Shown: positions 49,905-57,969, counted from the stretch's first letter. The stretch: DNA of 64,000 nucleotides from Ramlibacter sp. (GCA_019635415.1 JAHBZN010000005.1:62001-126000); one strand, 5' to 3'. Translations and numbers: made by a program. The notes: a model not told the origin generated them from the letters alone.

Positions 49905-51428
49905 ATGTCCCGTCTCACCCCCCGTCTCCTGTTCGCCGCCCTGCTGCCAGCTGGCTTGGCGGCGCTGACCGCTTGCAGCGCCCCCGGCGGCCTGCGCGCG
50001 GCGCCGGACATCGACACGCTCACAGCCACCGAAGCGGCGGCCGGCCTGTGCGCCGGCCGGTTCACCAGCGAGGCGCTGGTGCAGGCCTACCTGGCGAGAG
50101 CCCAGGCCCGGACGCAGCTCAACGCCTTTGTCACGCTGGACGAGGCGGGCGCGCTGGCCGCGGCCCGCGAGGCCGACCGGCGCCATGCGTCCGGTGCCGC
50201 CTGCCTGCCGCTGCAGGGGGTGCCTGTCGTGGTCAAGGACAACATCCAGGCGCGGGGGCTGCCCGCCACGGCGGGCACGCCGGCCCTCAAGCACTTCGTG
50301 CCCGCAGCCGACGCCCCGGTGCTCCGCAAGCTGCGCGAGGCGGGCGCCATCGTGATGGGCAAGACCAACCTGCATGAGCTGGCCTTCGGCATCTCGGGCT
50401 ACAACCCCGCGTACAACACCGGGCCTCAGCCGGGGGTGCGCAACGCCTACGACGCCTCGCGCATGGCCGGTGGCTCGTCGGCCGGTTCGGCCGTTGCCAT
50501 TGGCGCCCGCATGGCGCCAGCGGCGCTGGGCACCGACACTGGCGGATCGGTTCGCATTCCGTGCGCGCTCAATGGCTGCGCCTCGCTGCGGCCCACCGTG
50601 GGCCGCTGGTCGCAGGAGGGCATCGCCCCGATCTCCCACACGCGCGACACCGCCGGGCCGATGGCGGTGGCCATGGCCGACGTGGAACTCATGGACCGCG
50701 TGGTCACCGGGGCGCCACCGTCCGTTGCGGCCGACCTCAAGGCCGTGCGGCTGGGCGTGAATGCCGCCTTCCTGGCGCATCTCGATGCCGACACGCGCGG
50801 CGCCTGGGAGGCGGTGCTCCCCAAGCTGCGGGCGGCCGGCGTGACCCTGGTGCCCGTGGACATGCCCCGGCTGATGGACATCAACGGCGCAGTGGGTTTT
50901 CCCGTGGCGCTGTACGAGGCACATGACGACCTGTCGGCCTACCTCGCGCGCTACGCCACCGGCGTGAGCCTGCAGCAACTGGCCGCCGCGGTAGCCAGCC
51001 CGGATGTCAAGGGCACCTTCGACGCGCTTGTCATTCCGCGCAAACTGCCCGCGCCGGCGGGCCTGGTGGATGCCGCACCCGTCTACAAGGCGGCCATGAC
51101 GGTTCACCGACCCGCGCTGATCAAGCTGTACGCCGACACGTTTGCCGCCCACCGCCTGGATGCCCTGGTGTTTCCCACCGTGCCGCGCACAGCCCTGCCG
51201 GCGACGCCCGAGTCCAGCAGCGTGGAGAACTTCGGGCTCTTCATCCAGAACACCGATCCGGGCAGCAACGCCGGACTGCCAGGGGTGCAGTTGCCCATGG
51301 GTTTCGGCGCTGCCAGCCGGCTGCCGGTGGGTCTGGAGCTGGATGGCCCGGCAGGCAGCGACCGGCGCCTCATATCTATCGGCATGGCGCTGGAGGCGGT
51401 GCTGGGGCGCTTGCCCGCCGCGAAATAG
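49905..51428 (+). CDS. Amidase-signature family hydrolase, predicted lipoprotein
   Basis: This 507-residue enzyme has the amidase-signature Ser-Ser-Lys triad: lysine in VPVVVKDNIQARGL, serines in MAGGSSAGSAVAIG and ALGTDTGGSVRIPC. The N-terminus is a lipoprotein signal (LLPAGLAALTACSAP) with lipobox LTAC, placing it at the periplasmic face or outer membrane; most amidases of this family are cytoplasmic. GGAGAACCC precedes ATG 49905. Homologues hydrolyse indoleacetamide, mandelamide or similar amides; the substrate is unknown. Confidence 0.9.
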   Translation: MSRLTPRLLFAALLPAGLAALTACSAPGGLRAAPDIDTLTATEAAAGLCAGRFTSEALVQAYLARAQARTQLNAFVTLDEAGALAAAREADRRHASGAACLPLQGVPVVVKDNIQARGLPATAGTPALKHFVPAADAPVLRKLREAGAIVMGKTNLHELAFGISGYNPAYNTGPQPGVRNAYDASRMAGGSSAGSAVAIGARMAPAALGTDTGGSVRIPCALNGCASLRPTVGRWSQEGIAPISHTRDTAGPMAVAMADVELMDRVVTGAPPSVAADLKAVRLGVNAAFLAHLDADTRGAWEAVLPKLRAAGVTLVPVDMPRLMDINGAVGFPVALYEAHDDLSAYLARYATGVSLQQLAAAVASPDVKGTFDALVIPRKLPAPAGLVDAAPVYKAAMTVHRPALIKLYADTFAAHRLDALVFPTVPRTALPATPESSSVENFGLFIQNTDPGSNAGLPGVQLPMGFGAASRLPVGLELDGPAGSDRRLISIGMALEAVLGRLPAAK

Positions 51429-51458
51429 GCTAGCCGGCCCGCCGCTGGACGCAGCGGC

Positions 51459-51911
51459 TCAGAGCCTTACGCCGACCAGCACCTGGCCGGTGGCCCTGAC
51501 ATAGACCGTGGCCCCGGCCCGCGTGTCGCGCATCTCGCCCGTCATCTCCACCACCTGGGCCGGCCCACCCTTGTGGGGCCGCACCGCCGTGACCGTCCAT
51601 TCAGACACCACGGTGGCGTCGGCCGGCACGCCTTGAAGAAAGCTCACGGTAAACCCGAGGCCGACCACGGTGTTTCCTTCCGAGAAGTGGGAGGCCGTCA
51701 GGCCCAGCAGCAGGGCTGCCGAGTGGGTGCCGCTCGCAATCAGTCCGCCAAAGCGGGTCCCGGCCGCCAGTGCGGCGTCATGGTGGATCGGGTTGGTGTC
51801 ACCCGCCGCGCTGGAGAAGGCCCGCACCTGCTCGGGCGTGAACTGGTGCTCGCGTGAAAAGCGATGGCCCACCGCCACCGGCGGCGACGGGGGGAGCGCA
51901 GCGTCAGACAT
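51459..51911 (-). CDS. MaoC-like hotdog-fold hydratase/dehydratase
   Basis: This 150-residue protein has the MaoC/R-hydratase signature with catalytic Asp and His in AFSSAAGDTNPIHHDAALAA, then GTRFGGLIASGTHSAALLLG and VGLGFTVSFLQGVPADATVV. It probably hydrates an enoyl-CoA thioester or acts as a thioesterase-like binding protein. It is convergent with the amidase gene and upstream of a repeat element. Confidence 0.88.
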   Translation of the reverse strand: MSDAALPPSPPVAVGHRFSREHQFTPEQVRAFSSAAGDTNPIHHDAALAAGTRFGGLIASGTHSAALLLGLTASHFSEGNTVVGLGFTVSFLQGVPADATVVSEWTVTAVRPHKGGPAQVVEMTGEMRDTRAGATVYVRATGQVLVGVRL

Positions 51912-51970
51912 GAAACGACTTTAGCAGCCGCGCCAGGCCGGGGGGCGGCGGGCGAGTCGGATCATGAGTG

Positions 51971-52026
51971 AAAAGTGGCGGTAGCCCTTATCGCGCGGCC
52001 ACTATGCGCTATACAAAAGATAGCAA
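51971..52026 (-). repeat. Bipartite hairpin repeat, copy G (intergenic)
   Basis: On the minus strand: TTGCTATCTTTTGTATAGCG, then CATAGTGGCCGCGCGATAAG, then GGCTACCGCC. It aligns with copy B throughout and lies directly downstream of the iclR-type gene, where it could terminate transcription. Confidence 0.65.
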
Positions 52027-52043
52027 TTGAGTCTTGCGGCGGT

Positions 52044-52847
52044 CTAGCCCTTGCCCAGTGGCGGACGTCCAAACAGGCTGGACGCGCTGCTCGCCGGGCC
52101 CAGTTCACGGGCGGCGGCCAGCAGCGCGGGCGCCAGCGCGTGCATGCGGTCGGCGCTCAGCCGCGTGCGGGGGCCGGCGATGCTCAGGATGCCGATGACC
52201 ACCTTGCGCCGCAGGACGGGCGCAGCCATGGCCGCCATGCCGGGGGCGAACACCTCGTCGATCATGGCGTAGCCGCGCACGCGCGCCGCGTGCAGATAGC
52301 CCAGCAACCCCTTGAGGGTGGTAGGAGCCTTGGGGCCGTACTCGGCGGGCAGGCCGAAGCCCTGGCGCGAGACCAGCGCCACCGCCCGCTCGTCGCTCAT
52401 GGTCATCAGCCACGCGTGGCCGGACGAGGTGCAGGACAGGCGCACGTCCATGCCCATGTCCGGGTCGTAGCGCTGGCCGGCCTGGCGCAGCCCCTGCGAC
52501 TTGGCCACCCAGGTCAGGCGGTCTTCATCGACGATCGACAGGCGAACCAGCTCGCCCGAGGTGTGGGCCAGCCGCTCCAGCAGCGGCTCGGCAATGTCCA
52601 CAATGCCCGCGCTGCTCAGAAAGCCCAGGCCCAGCGACACGACCTTGGTGGTCAGCACATAGTCGCCCTGCTGGCGCGCCTGGCGCACGTAGTCGCGCCG
52701 CTGCAACTCGGCCAGCAGCCGGTGGCAGGCGCTCAGCGGAATGTTCAGCTCCGCCGCGATCAGCGTGAGCGGCAGGCCCTGCGGGTGCTGCGCAAGGTGT
52801 TCCAGCACGGACAGGCCACGGTCAAGGGCAATGCTCATTTGCTGCAT
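52044..52847 (-). CDS. IclR family transcriptional regulator
   Basis: This protein of about 267 residues has an N-terminal winged HTH (ALDRGLSVLEHLAQHPQGLP, AAELNIPLSACHRLLAELQR) and a C-terminal effector domain (LSCTSSGHAWLMTMSDERAV, GYAMIDEVFAPGMAAMAAPV). ATG 52847 is used; ATG 52838 is also possible, while the frame opening at 52916 runs into the divergent gene. IclR proteins next to aromatic-acid genes usually bind the pathway compound. This one probably controls the divergent dehydroquinase-TRAP-shikimate dehydrogenase operon. Confidence 0.92.
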   Translation of the reverse strand: MQQMSIALDRGLSVLEHLAQHPQGLPLTLIAAELNIPLSACHRLLAELQRRDYVRQARQQGDYVLTTKVVSLGLGFLSSAGIVDIAEPLLERLAHTSGELVRLSIVDEDRLTWVAKSQGLRQAGQRYDPDMGMDVRLSCTSSGHAWLMTMSDERAVALVSRQGFGLPAEYGPKAPTTLKGLLGYLHAARVRGYAMIDEVFAPGMAAMAAPVLRRKVVIGILSIAGPRTRLSADRMHALAPALLAAARELGPASSASSLFGRPPLGKG

Positions 52848-52850
52848 TAT

Positions 52851-52862
52851 GAAACGAGTTTC
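52851..52862. promoter_or_regulatory. Putative IclR operator
   Basis: GAAACGAGTTTC is a palindrome with 5-bp arms GAAAC/GTTTC around GA. It lies in the 58-bp divergent spacer between the iclR-type gene and aroQ. IclR-family operators are often such A/T-armed palindromes. Assignment is by symmetry and place only. Confidence 0.4.
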
Positions 52863-52905
52863 CAATTCAGAAAGACGCTTCTGGCCCGACCAAAGAATCG
52901 GCGCC

Positions 52906-53376
52906 ATGACCGACACCGTCTACATCCTCAACGGCCCCAACCTGAACCTGCTGGGCGTGCGCGAGCCGCATCTGTATGGCAGCACCACGCTGGCGCAGGT
53001 GGAGCAGTTGTGCGCGCGCGTGGCCGGCGAACTCGGGCTGGGCTGCGACTTCCGCCAGACCAACCATGAGGGCGTGATGGTCGACTGGGTGCAGGAGGCG
53101 CGGGTACAGGCTGCCGCCGTGCTCATCAATCCCGCAGGCCTGTCGTTCCGCTCCATTCCGCTGCTCGACGCGCTCAAGACGCTGGAACAGCCGGTCGCCG
53201 AGGTGCATGTCACCAACATCCACCGGCGTGAGGAGCTGTACCAGAAATCGCTGGTGTCGCTGGCCGCCACCGGCGTCATCTGCGGCTTCGGCGTCTTCGG
53301 CTACGAGATGGCCCTGCGCGCGCTGGCCCAGCGCCTGCCGCAGCGCCAGGCATTCCCCGCGGCTGCAACCGTATGA
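52906..53376 (+). CDS. aroQ: Type II 3-dehydroquinate dehydratase paralogue (probably catabolic)
   Basis: This 156-residue protein interconverts 3-dehydroquinate and 3-dehydroshikimate. Conserved: ILNGPNLNLLGVREPHLYG with Tyr24, CDFRQTNHEGVMVDWVQEA and EVHVTNIHRREELYQKS with the catalytic His region. Unusual: the substrate loop reads INPAGLSFRSIPLLDAL where biosynthetic enzymes have NPGAYTHTS-type sequence, so specificity may differ. Operon context (TRAP importer and shikimate dehydrogenase) indicates a peripheral, catabolic role. Confidence 0.85.
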   Translation: MTDTVYILNGPNLNLLGVREPHLYGSTTLAQVEQLCARVAGELGLGCDFRQTNHEGVMVDWVQEARVQAAAVLINPAGLSFRSIPLLDALKTLEQPVAEVHVTNIHRREELYQKSLVSLAATGVICGFGVFGYEMALRALAQRLPQRQAFPAAATV

Positions 53377-53420
53377 CGCTGCCCCGACTTTTTATCCAGA
53401 ACTTCACAGGAGACAACACC

Positions 53421-54413
53421 ATGAACCCGCATTTCATTGACCGCCGCCGCCTGCTCGGTGCAGGCGCTGCCATGGCCGCCGATGTCGCGCTGCCCACCTG
53501 GGCGCAGACCCCACCCACGCTGCGCTTTGCCGCGGTCTTTTCGGACAAGGACATCCGCGCCGACATGATGCGCATGCTGGCCAAGGACGTGGAGGCCGAC
53601 TTCAAGATCGAGCTGTTTCTCAACTCCACGCTGTTCCGCCAGGGCACGGAGCTGGTGGCCCTGCAGCGCGACAACCTGGAGATGGGCAACATCGCGCCGC
53701 AGGACATCGCCAAGCAGGTGCCGGCGTGGTCGCTGCTGACCTCGGCCTACCTGTTTCGCGATGCCACCCACCTGACCCACTTCTTTGCCAGTGACCTGGG
53801 CGCCCAGATGAAGAAGATTGCCGAGGACCAGCTCAAGGTCAAGATCCTCGGTCCGACCTTTTTCGGCACCCGGCACGTGGGCCTGAAGTCGAAGAAGAAG
53901 ATCAGCGTGCCCGCGGACCTGGCGGATGTGAAGCTGCGCATGCCGCCGGGAGAAACCTGGCAGATGCTGGGCCGCTCGCTCGGCGCCAACCCCACGCCCA
54001 TGGCTTACGCAGAAACCTACACCGGGCTGCAGACCGGCGCCATCGACGGGCAGGACAACCCGCTGCCCAATGTGCAGAACATGAAGTTCTATGAGGTGAT
54101 GGGCCAGATCGCGCTGACCTCGCATCTCGTGGCCTTCGATGTGCTGACCGTCAACCTGAAGACCTGGAACAGCATGACGCCCGCGAAGCAGAAGGCCTTT
54201 CAGGCGGCCGCCGACAAGGCCATGGCCTGGAGCGCGGCCGAGCACACGCGGCGCGAGGCGGATCTGGCCGAGACCTTCCGCAAGGCCGGGCTCGAGGTCT
54301 ACACCCCCAACATCAACGCCTTCCGCGAGCACGCACAGAAGATGTACCTGGCCTCGGACGATGCCAGGAACTGGCCGGCGGGCATGATCGACAAGATCAA
54401 CGCGCTCAAGTGA
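53421..54413 (+). CDS. dctP: TRAP transporter substrate-binding protein (DctP family)
   Basis: This 330-residue receptor has a Tat-like or Sec signal (DRRRLLGAGAAMAADVALP, twin Arg present) and DctP features (NSTLFRQGTELVALQRDNLE, VKLRMPPGETWQMLGRSLGA, YAETYTGLQTGAIDGQDNPL). The ID-GQ-NPL motif is typical of acid-binding DctP. CAGGAGA precedes ATG 53421. By context it probably binds quinate, shikimate or a related cyclic acid. Confidence 0.92.
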   Translation: MNPHFIDRRRLLGAGAAMAADVALPTWAQTPPTLRFAAVFSDKDIRADMMRMLAKDVEADFKIELFLNSTLFRQGTELVALQRDNLEMGNIAPQDIAKQVPAWSLLTSAYLFRDATHLTHFFASDLGAQMKKIAEDQLKVKILGPTFFGTRHVGLKSKKKISVPADLADVKLRMPPGETWQMLGRSLGANPTPMAYAETYTGLQTGAIDGQDNPLPNVQNMKFYEVMGQIALTSHLVAFDVLTVNLKTWNSMTPAKQKAFQAAADKAMAWSAAEHTRREADLAETFRKAGLEVYTPNINAFREHAQKMYLASDDARNWPAGMIDKINALK

Positions 54414-54423
54414 CCCGCGGCGC

Positions 54424-54924
54424 ATGCTGGCCCGGGTGACCCGTTCGCTGCACCGCTTCGCTGAGGCGGTGGCAGCGCTGCTGATGGCGGTGATCTTCAT
54501 CGCCTTCATGGTGCAGATCGCGATGCGCTATGTCTTCAACTCGCCGGTCGGCTGGACCACTGAAGCCTCGCTGGCGGCCTGGCTGTGGCTGGTGCTGTGG
54601 GGCGCGGCCTTCGTGCTGAAGGACGACGAGGAAATCCGCATCGACTTCATCGCCGATCGCGGAGGCCGCCGCTGGCGGCGCGTGGTGGGCACCCTCGGCG
54701 CCCTCAGCCTGATCGTGCTCTTCGGCATGTCGCTGCCGGCGTCGTGGTCCTATGTGAGCTTCATGAAGGTGGAGAAGAGCGCCTACCTCGGCATCCGCCT
54801 TGACCTGCTGTACTCGATCTACCTGATGTTTGCCGTGGCGGTGATCGCCCGCAGCCTGCGCCGGCTCGTCCGCGGCCCGGCCCCCGTGCCTGGCGACTCC
54901 TCCGCTTCATCCTCCGCACCGTGA
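54424..54924 (+). CDS. dctQ: TRAP transporter small permease (DctQ family)
   Basis: This 166-residue protein has four membrane helices (AVAALLMAVIFIAFMVQIAM, SLAAWLWLVLWGAAFVLKD, LGALSLIVLFGMSLPAS, LLYSIYLMFAVAVIARSL) and the DctQ motif RYVFNSPVGWTTEASL. It overlaps the large permease start by 4 bases (GTGA). Confidence 0.9.
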   Translation: MLARVTRSLHRFAEAVAALLMAVIFIAFMVQIAMRYVFNSPVGWTTEASLAAWLWLVLWGAAFVLKDDEEIRIDFIADRGGRRWRRVVGTLGALSLIVLFGMSLPASWSYVSFMKVEKSAYLGIRLDLLYSIYLMFAVAVIARSLRRLVRGPAPVPGDSSASSSAP

Positions 54925-56222
54925 ATTTCACCAGTCCATTTTCGCTGGCGCTCTACGCCATCGTTGCGCTGAGCCTGCTGGGTGTGCCTATCGGCCACGC
55001 CATGATCGGCGGCTCCGTGCTGTACCTCTATGCCAAGGGCATGGACATGGGCGCCGCGGCCGAGCAGCTGCTCAACGGCACCTATTCCAGCTTCCTCCTG
55101 CTGGCCATACCGCTGTTCATCCTGGCCGCCACCATCATGAGCCAGGGCAGCATCCTGGACCGGCTGCTGCGCTTTTGCAATGCCATCGTGGGCCGCTTTC
55201 CAGGCGGGCTGGCGCAGGTCAATGTCCTGCAGAGCATCGTGTTTGCCAGCATGTCGGGCTCCGCGCTGGCCGACGCGGCGGGCTCGGGCAAGATCATGCA
55301 GGCGCTGATGACGCGCGATGGCAAGTACACCCCCGGGTTTGCCGCGGCCCTGAGCGCGGTCTCGGCCGTGATCGGGCCCATCCTTCCGCCGTCCATACCG
55401 CTGGTGCTCTACGCGCTGATGTCCGGCACGTCCATTGGCTACCTGTTCATCGGCGGCGTCCTGCCTGGCCTGCTGCTGGGGGCCGTGCAGATGGGGCTGA
55501 TCTATTTCCTGGCACGGCGCCGCGGCTTTCCGGTGGAGCCCCGCGTGCCGCTGCGCGAGATGCCACGCATCACGCGCGAGGCCCTGCCGGCCCTGATGCT
55601 GCCGGTCATCCTCCTGGGCTGCCTGTACAGCGGCATCACCACCCCGACCGAGGCCGCGGGCGTGGCCGCGGCCTATGCGCTGCTGATCTCGGTCGGGCTG
55701 TACCGCAGCATGGGCTGGGCCGACCTGTACGACACCCTGCTGTCCAGCGCGCGGCTGAGCATCTCCATCGGCATGCTGATCGCGGGGGCGCTGGTGTTCA
55801 ACTACGTCATCACGTCGGAAAACATTCCGGCCACGCTCAGCGTCCTGCTCAAGGGGCTGAACCTGTCCCCGATGGCCTTCCTGCTGCTGGTCAACCTGAT
55901 CCTGCTCGTGCTCGGGGCGTTTCTGGAGGGCTCGACCATCATCCTCATCATCCTGCCGGTGCTGCTGCCCACCGCGACCGCCCTGGGCATCGACCCGGTG
56001 CACTTTGGCGTGATGGCGGTGCTGAACATCATGATCGGCCTCGTCACGCCGCCCTACGGCCTGCTGCTCTTCATGATGACCAAGATCGCCAATGTGTCGC
56101 TGGCGGTGCTGGTGCGCGAGACCCTGCCGTTTCTCGCGGTGATGATCGCGGCCCTGGCCCTCGTCACGGTGTGGCCCGACTTTGTGCTCGCGCTGCCGCG
56201 GTTGGCCGGCTATTCGGGGTGA
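54921..56222 (+). CDS. dctM: TRAP transporter large permease (DctM family)
   Basis: This 433-residue channel subunit has the DctM motifs GVPIGHAMIGGSVLYLYAKG, LLLAIPLFILAATIMSQGSI, MSGSALADAAGSGKIMQALM, GPILPPSIPLVLYALMSGTS and IGLVTPPYGLLLFMMTKIAN. It starts with GTG 54921. It lies in the same operon as the preceding receptor and small permease and is followed after 5 bp by the dehydrogenase gene. Confidence 0.94.
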   Translation: MNFTSPFSLALYAIVALSLLGVPIGHAMIGGSVLYLYAKGMDMGAAAEQLLNGTYSSFLLLAIPLFILAATIMSQGSILDRLLRFCNAIVGRFPGGLAQVNVLQSIVFASMSGSALADAAGSGKIMQALMTRDGKYTPGFAAALSAVSAVIGPILPPSIPLVLYALMSGTSIGYLFIGGVLPGLLLGAVQMGLIYFLARRRGFPVEPRVPLREMPRITREALPALMLPVILLGCLYSGITTPTEAAGVAAAYALLISVGLYRSMGWADLYDTLLSSARLSISIGMLIAGALVFNYVITSENIPATLSVLLKGLNLSPMAFLLLVNLILLVLGAFLEGSTIILIILPVLLPTATALGIDPVHFGVMAVLNIMIGLVTPPYGLLLFMMTKIANVSLAVLVRETLPFLAVMIAALALVTVWPDFVLALPRLAGYSG

Positions 56223-56227
56223 AGGGC

Positions 56228-57091
56228 ATGGCCGACAAGCTGTTGCTTGGGCTGATCGGCGCGGGCATCCAGCGCTCGCTGACGCCGGCCCTGCAGGAAA
56301 CCGAGGCACGCCATCACGGGCTTCGTCTGCACTACCAGCTCATCGACCTGGATCAGGCGCCGGGTGCGTTCGACCGGTGGCCCACCCTGCTGCCCAGGCT
56401 GCTGGAGTCGGCGTGTGTCATGGGATTTGCGGGGCTCAACATCACCTATCCGTGCAAGCAGGCGGTGGTTCCGTTGCTGGATGACCTGTCCGAGGAGGCC
56501 CGGGCCATGGGCGCCGTCAACACCGTGGTGATCCGCGACGGCCGGCTGGTCGGGCACAACACCGACGGCGCGGGCTGGGCCTGGGGCTTGCGTCGCGCGC
56601 TGCCGGGCGCCGATCTGGATCGCGTGCTTCTGATTGGCGCGGGCGGAGCCGGGTCGGCAATCGCGCATGCGGCCCTGCGCCTGGGCGTGCGGCGCCTGTG
56701 CGTGGTGGACAGCGACGCGGCCAAGGCCCGGGCCCTCGTCCTGGCCCTGAATGCGCAGCACGGAGACCGGGCCGAAGCCTGCGGCGACGTGGCACAGGCG
56801 GCCGATGGCGCCACGGGCCTGATTCATGCCACGCCCACGGGCATGAGCAAGTTTCCGGGGCTGCCTCTGCCGCAGGCGCTGCTGCGCCCGTCGATGTGGG
56901 TGTCCGAGGTCGTGTATGTGCCGCTGCAGACCGCGTTGCTCCAGGCGGCCCGGTCGTGTGGCTGCGCCGTGATGGACGGGGGCACGATGGCCGTAGGCCA
57001 GGCGGTGGGCGCGTTCGGGCTGTTCACCGGGCTCGAGGCCGATGCCACCCGCATGACGCAGCATTTCGAGCAGTTGGTGGGTTCTGGTTGA
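56228..57091 (+). CDS. aroE: Shikimate/quinate dehydrogenase (AroE family)
   Basis: This 287-residue enzyme oxidises or reduces shikimate/dehydroshikimate (or quinate) with a nicotinamide. Visible: QRSLTPALQETEARHHGLRL, catalytic Lys77 in GLNITYPCKQAVVPLL, Asp113 in GHNTDGAGW, Rossmann GAGGAGSAIAHAAL and HATPTGMSKFPGLPL. It differs from biosynthetic AroE in NITYPCK and SLTP. Operon position behind a dehydroquinase paralogue and TRAP importer supports a catabolic role. A GAAGGGC sequence precedes ATG 56228. Confidence 0.9.
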   Translation: MADKLLLGLIGAGIQRSLTPALQETEARHHGLRLHYQLIDLDQAPGAFDRWPTLLPRLLESACVMGFAGLNITYPCKQAVVPLLDDLSEEARAMGAVNTVVIRDGRLVGHNTDGAGWAWGLRRALPGADLDRVLLIGAGGAGSAIAHAALRLGVRRLCVVDSDAAKARALVLALNAQHGDRAEACGDVAQAADGATGLIHATPTGMSKFPGLPLPQALLRPSMWVSEVVYVPLQTALLQAARSCGCAVMDGGTMAVGQAVGAFGLFTGLEADATRMTQHFEQLVGSG

Positions 57092-57121
57092 ATGGCGGGA
57101 AAACAGGACAGGAAAGGAACC

Positions 57122-57802
57122 ATGATGTTGGGACAGGCGGCTCTTGCCATGTGGTGGGACATGGCGCCAGACATGCGCGATGAGTTCGAGCACTGGCACT
57201 CGCACGAACATTTTCCCGAGCGGCTCGCGCTGCCGGGCTTCGCGCGTGCCTCGCGGTGGGCCGACGCGGAGGGGGGCGAGGGATTCTTCGTGCTGTACGA
57301 ACTCGCGGCCTACGAGGCCCTGGTGTCACCCGAGTACCAGGCGCGCCTCAATGCGCCCAGCGAATGGTCGCGCCGCATGATGCCGCATCACCGCCACATG
57401 GTGCGCAGCCAGTGCCGTGTGCTGGAAAAGCGCGGCGGGGCCGTGGCGAGCCAGGCGCTCACCGTTCGCTTGTCGCCCGCGCCCGGCGCCGAGACCCCAT
57501 TGCGCAACCACCTGAATGCGCTGGTCCGGGCGCTGCCCCAGCAGCCCGGCCTCACGGGGGCCTTGCTGCTGCAGACCGACACGCCAGCCCTGGCGCCCAC
57601 GACCGAGCAGGCCATCCGTGGCCATGCCGATCGCGCCGCCGACTGGATCGCCGTGGTGACCGGCCATGATGCGCCGGCGCTGGCCCGCGTGGCGGGTGAG
57701 GCTCTGTCACCGGCCGCCCTGCAGGCCGCGGGTGCGGCGCCCGGCGCGCAGGCCGGCCGGTACACGCTCCGGTTGTCCATGGCCGCCGCTGAAGCGGTTT
57801 GA
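57122..57802 (+). CDS. Dimeric alpha-beta barrel (EthD/DUF-like) protein of unknown function
   Basis: This 226-residue protein contains MWWDMAPDMRDEFEHWHSHE then HFPERLALPGFARASRW, the pattern WY..EH.pE....PGF of EthD-like and related barrels. A second, weaker barrel repeat follows (TVRLSPAPGAETPLRNHLNA). GGAAAGGAACC directly precedes ATG 57122. It closes the IclR-controlled operon, 30 bp after aroE, so it may handle an intermediate of the same route. No reaction can be assigned. Confidence 0.6.
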   Translation: MMLGQAALAMWWDMAPDMRDEFEHWHSHEHFPERLALPGFARASRWADAEGGEGFFVLYELAAYEALVSPEYQARLNAPSEWSRRMMPHHRHMVRSQCRVLEKRGGAVASQALTVRLSPAPGAETPLRNHLNALVRALPQQPGLTGALLLQTDTPALAPTTEQAIRGHADRAADWIAVVTGHDAPALARVAGEALSPAALQAAGAAPGAQAGRYTLRLSMAAAEAV

Positions 57803-57830
57803 ACCGGCGCGGGAGCCGCCGCATCTCCGC

Positions 57831-57836
57831 TATACT
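57831..57836 (+). promoter_or_regulatory. Candidate -10 element of the hom leader
   Basis: TATACT lies 15 bases before the leader-peptide ATG. The upstream 17-bp-spaced position shows no good -35 match (GC-rich), so this is tentative. If used, transcription starts near 57843 and the leader peptide has almost no untranslated sequence before it. Confidence 0.35.
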
Positions 57837-57851
57837 TTTCGCGTGCGTCCC

Positions 57852-57926
57852 ATGAACTGCCTGTCCACCATCACCATGATTACCATGCCCTTTCGGGGCA
57901 GGGTGGTGACTGTGTCGGCTTCATAA
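57852..57926 (+). CDS. Predicted leader peptide of homoserine dehydrogenase (Thr/Ile/Met-rich)
   Basis: This 24-codon open frame (ATG 57852, TAA 57924-57926) ends 82 bases before hom. Residues 6-12 read T-I-T-M-I-T-M: only threonine, isoleucine and methionine, exactly the three amino acids made from homoserine. This is the logic of amino-acid attenuators such as the E. coli thr leader, where ribosome stalling at control codons changes RNA folding. A small hairpin TGCCC-TTTCG-GGGCA (57886-57900) follows the run. The ribosome-binding site is weak. Too short for routine gene calling. Confidence 0.6.
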   Translation: MNCLSTITMITMPFRGRVVTVSAS

Positions 57927-57940
57927 ACGCATTCCCACCC

Positions 57941-57962
57941 ACCCCGCCAGAATGGCCGGGGT
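57941..57962 (+). promoter_or_regulatory. GC-rich hairpin in the hom leader
   Basis: ACCCCGCCA pairs with TGGCCGGGGT (57941-57949 with 57953-57962) with one bulged C and a GAA loop. No T-run follows, so it is not a classical intrinsic terminator. Its 5' side (CCCACCC near 57934-57940) can alternatively pair with GGGTGG at 57901-57906 in the end of the leader peptide, giving two exclusive structures. Confidence 0.5.
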
Positions 57963-57969
57963 TGCAGTG

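Noticed and set aside
57871..57886. Resemblance of the hom leader to the lacZ-alpha start of cloning vectors (ACCATGATTACC)
   Set aside because: The match is about 11 bases; surrounding sequence has no vector or lac features and flows into a normal hom gene, so contamination is unlikely.
57931..57965. Classical intrinsic terminator or known riboswitch upstream of hom
   Set aside because: The hairpin has no T-run after it, and I do not recognise the conserved core of any SAM, lysine or T-box class; described instead as a leader with alternative pairings.
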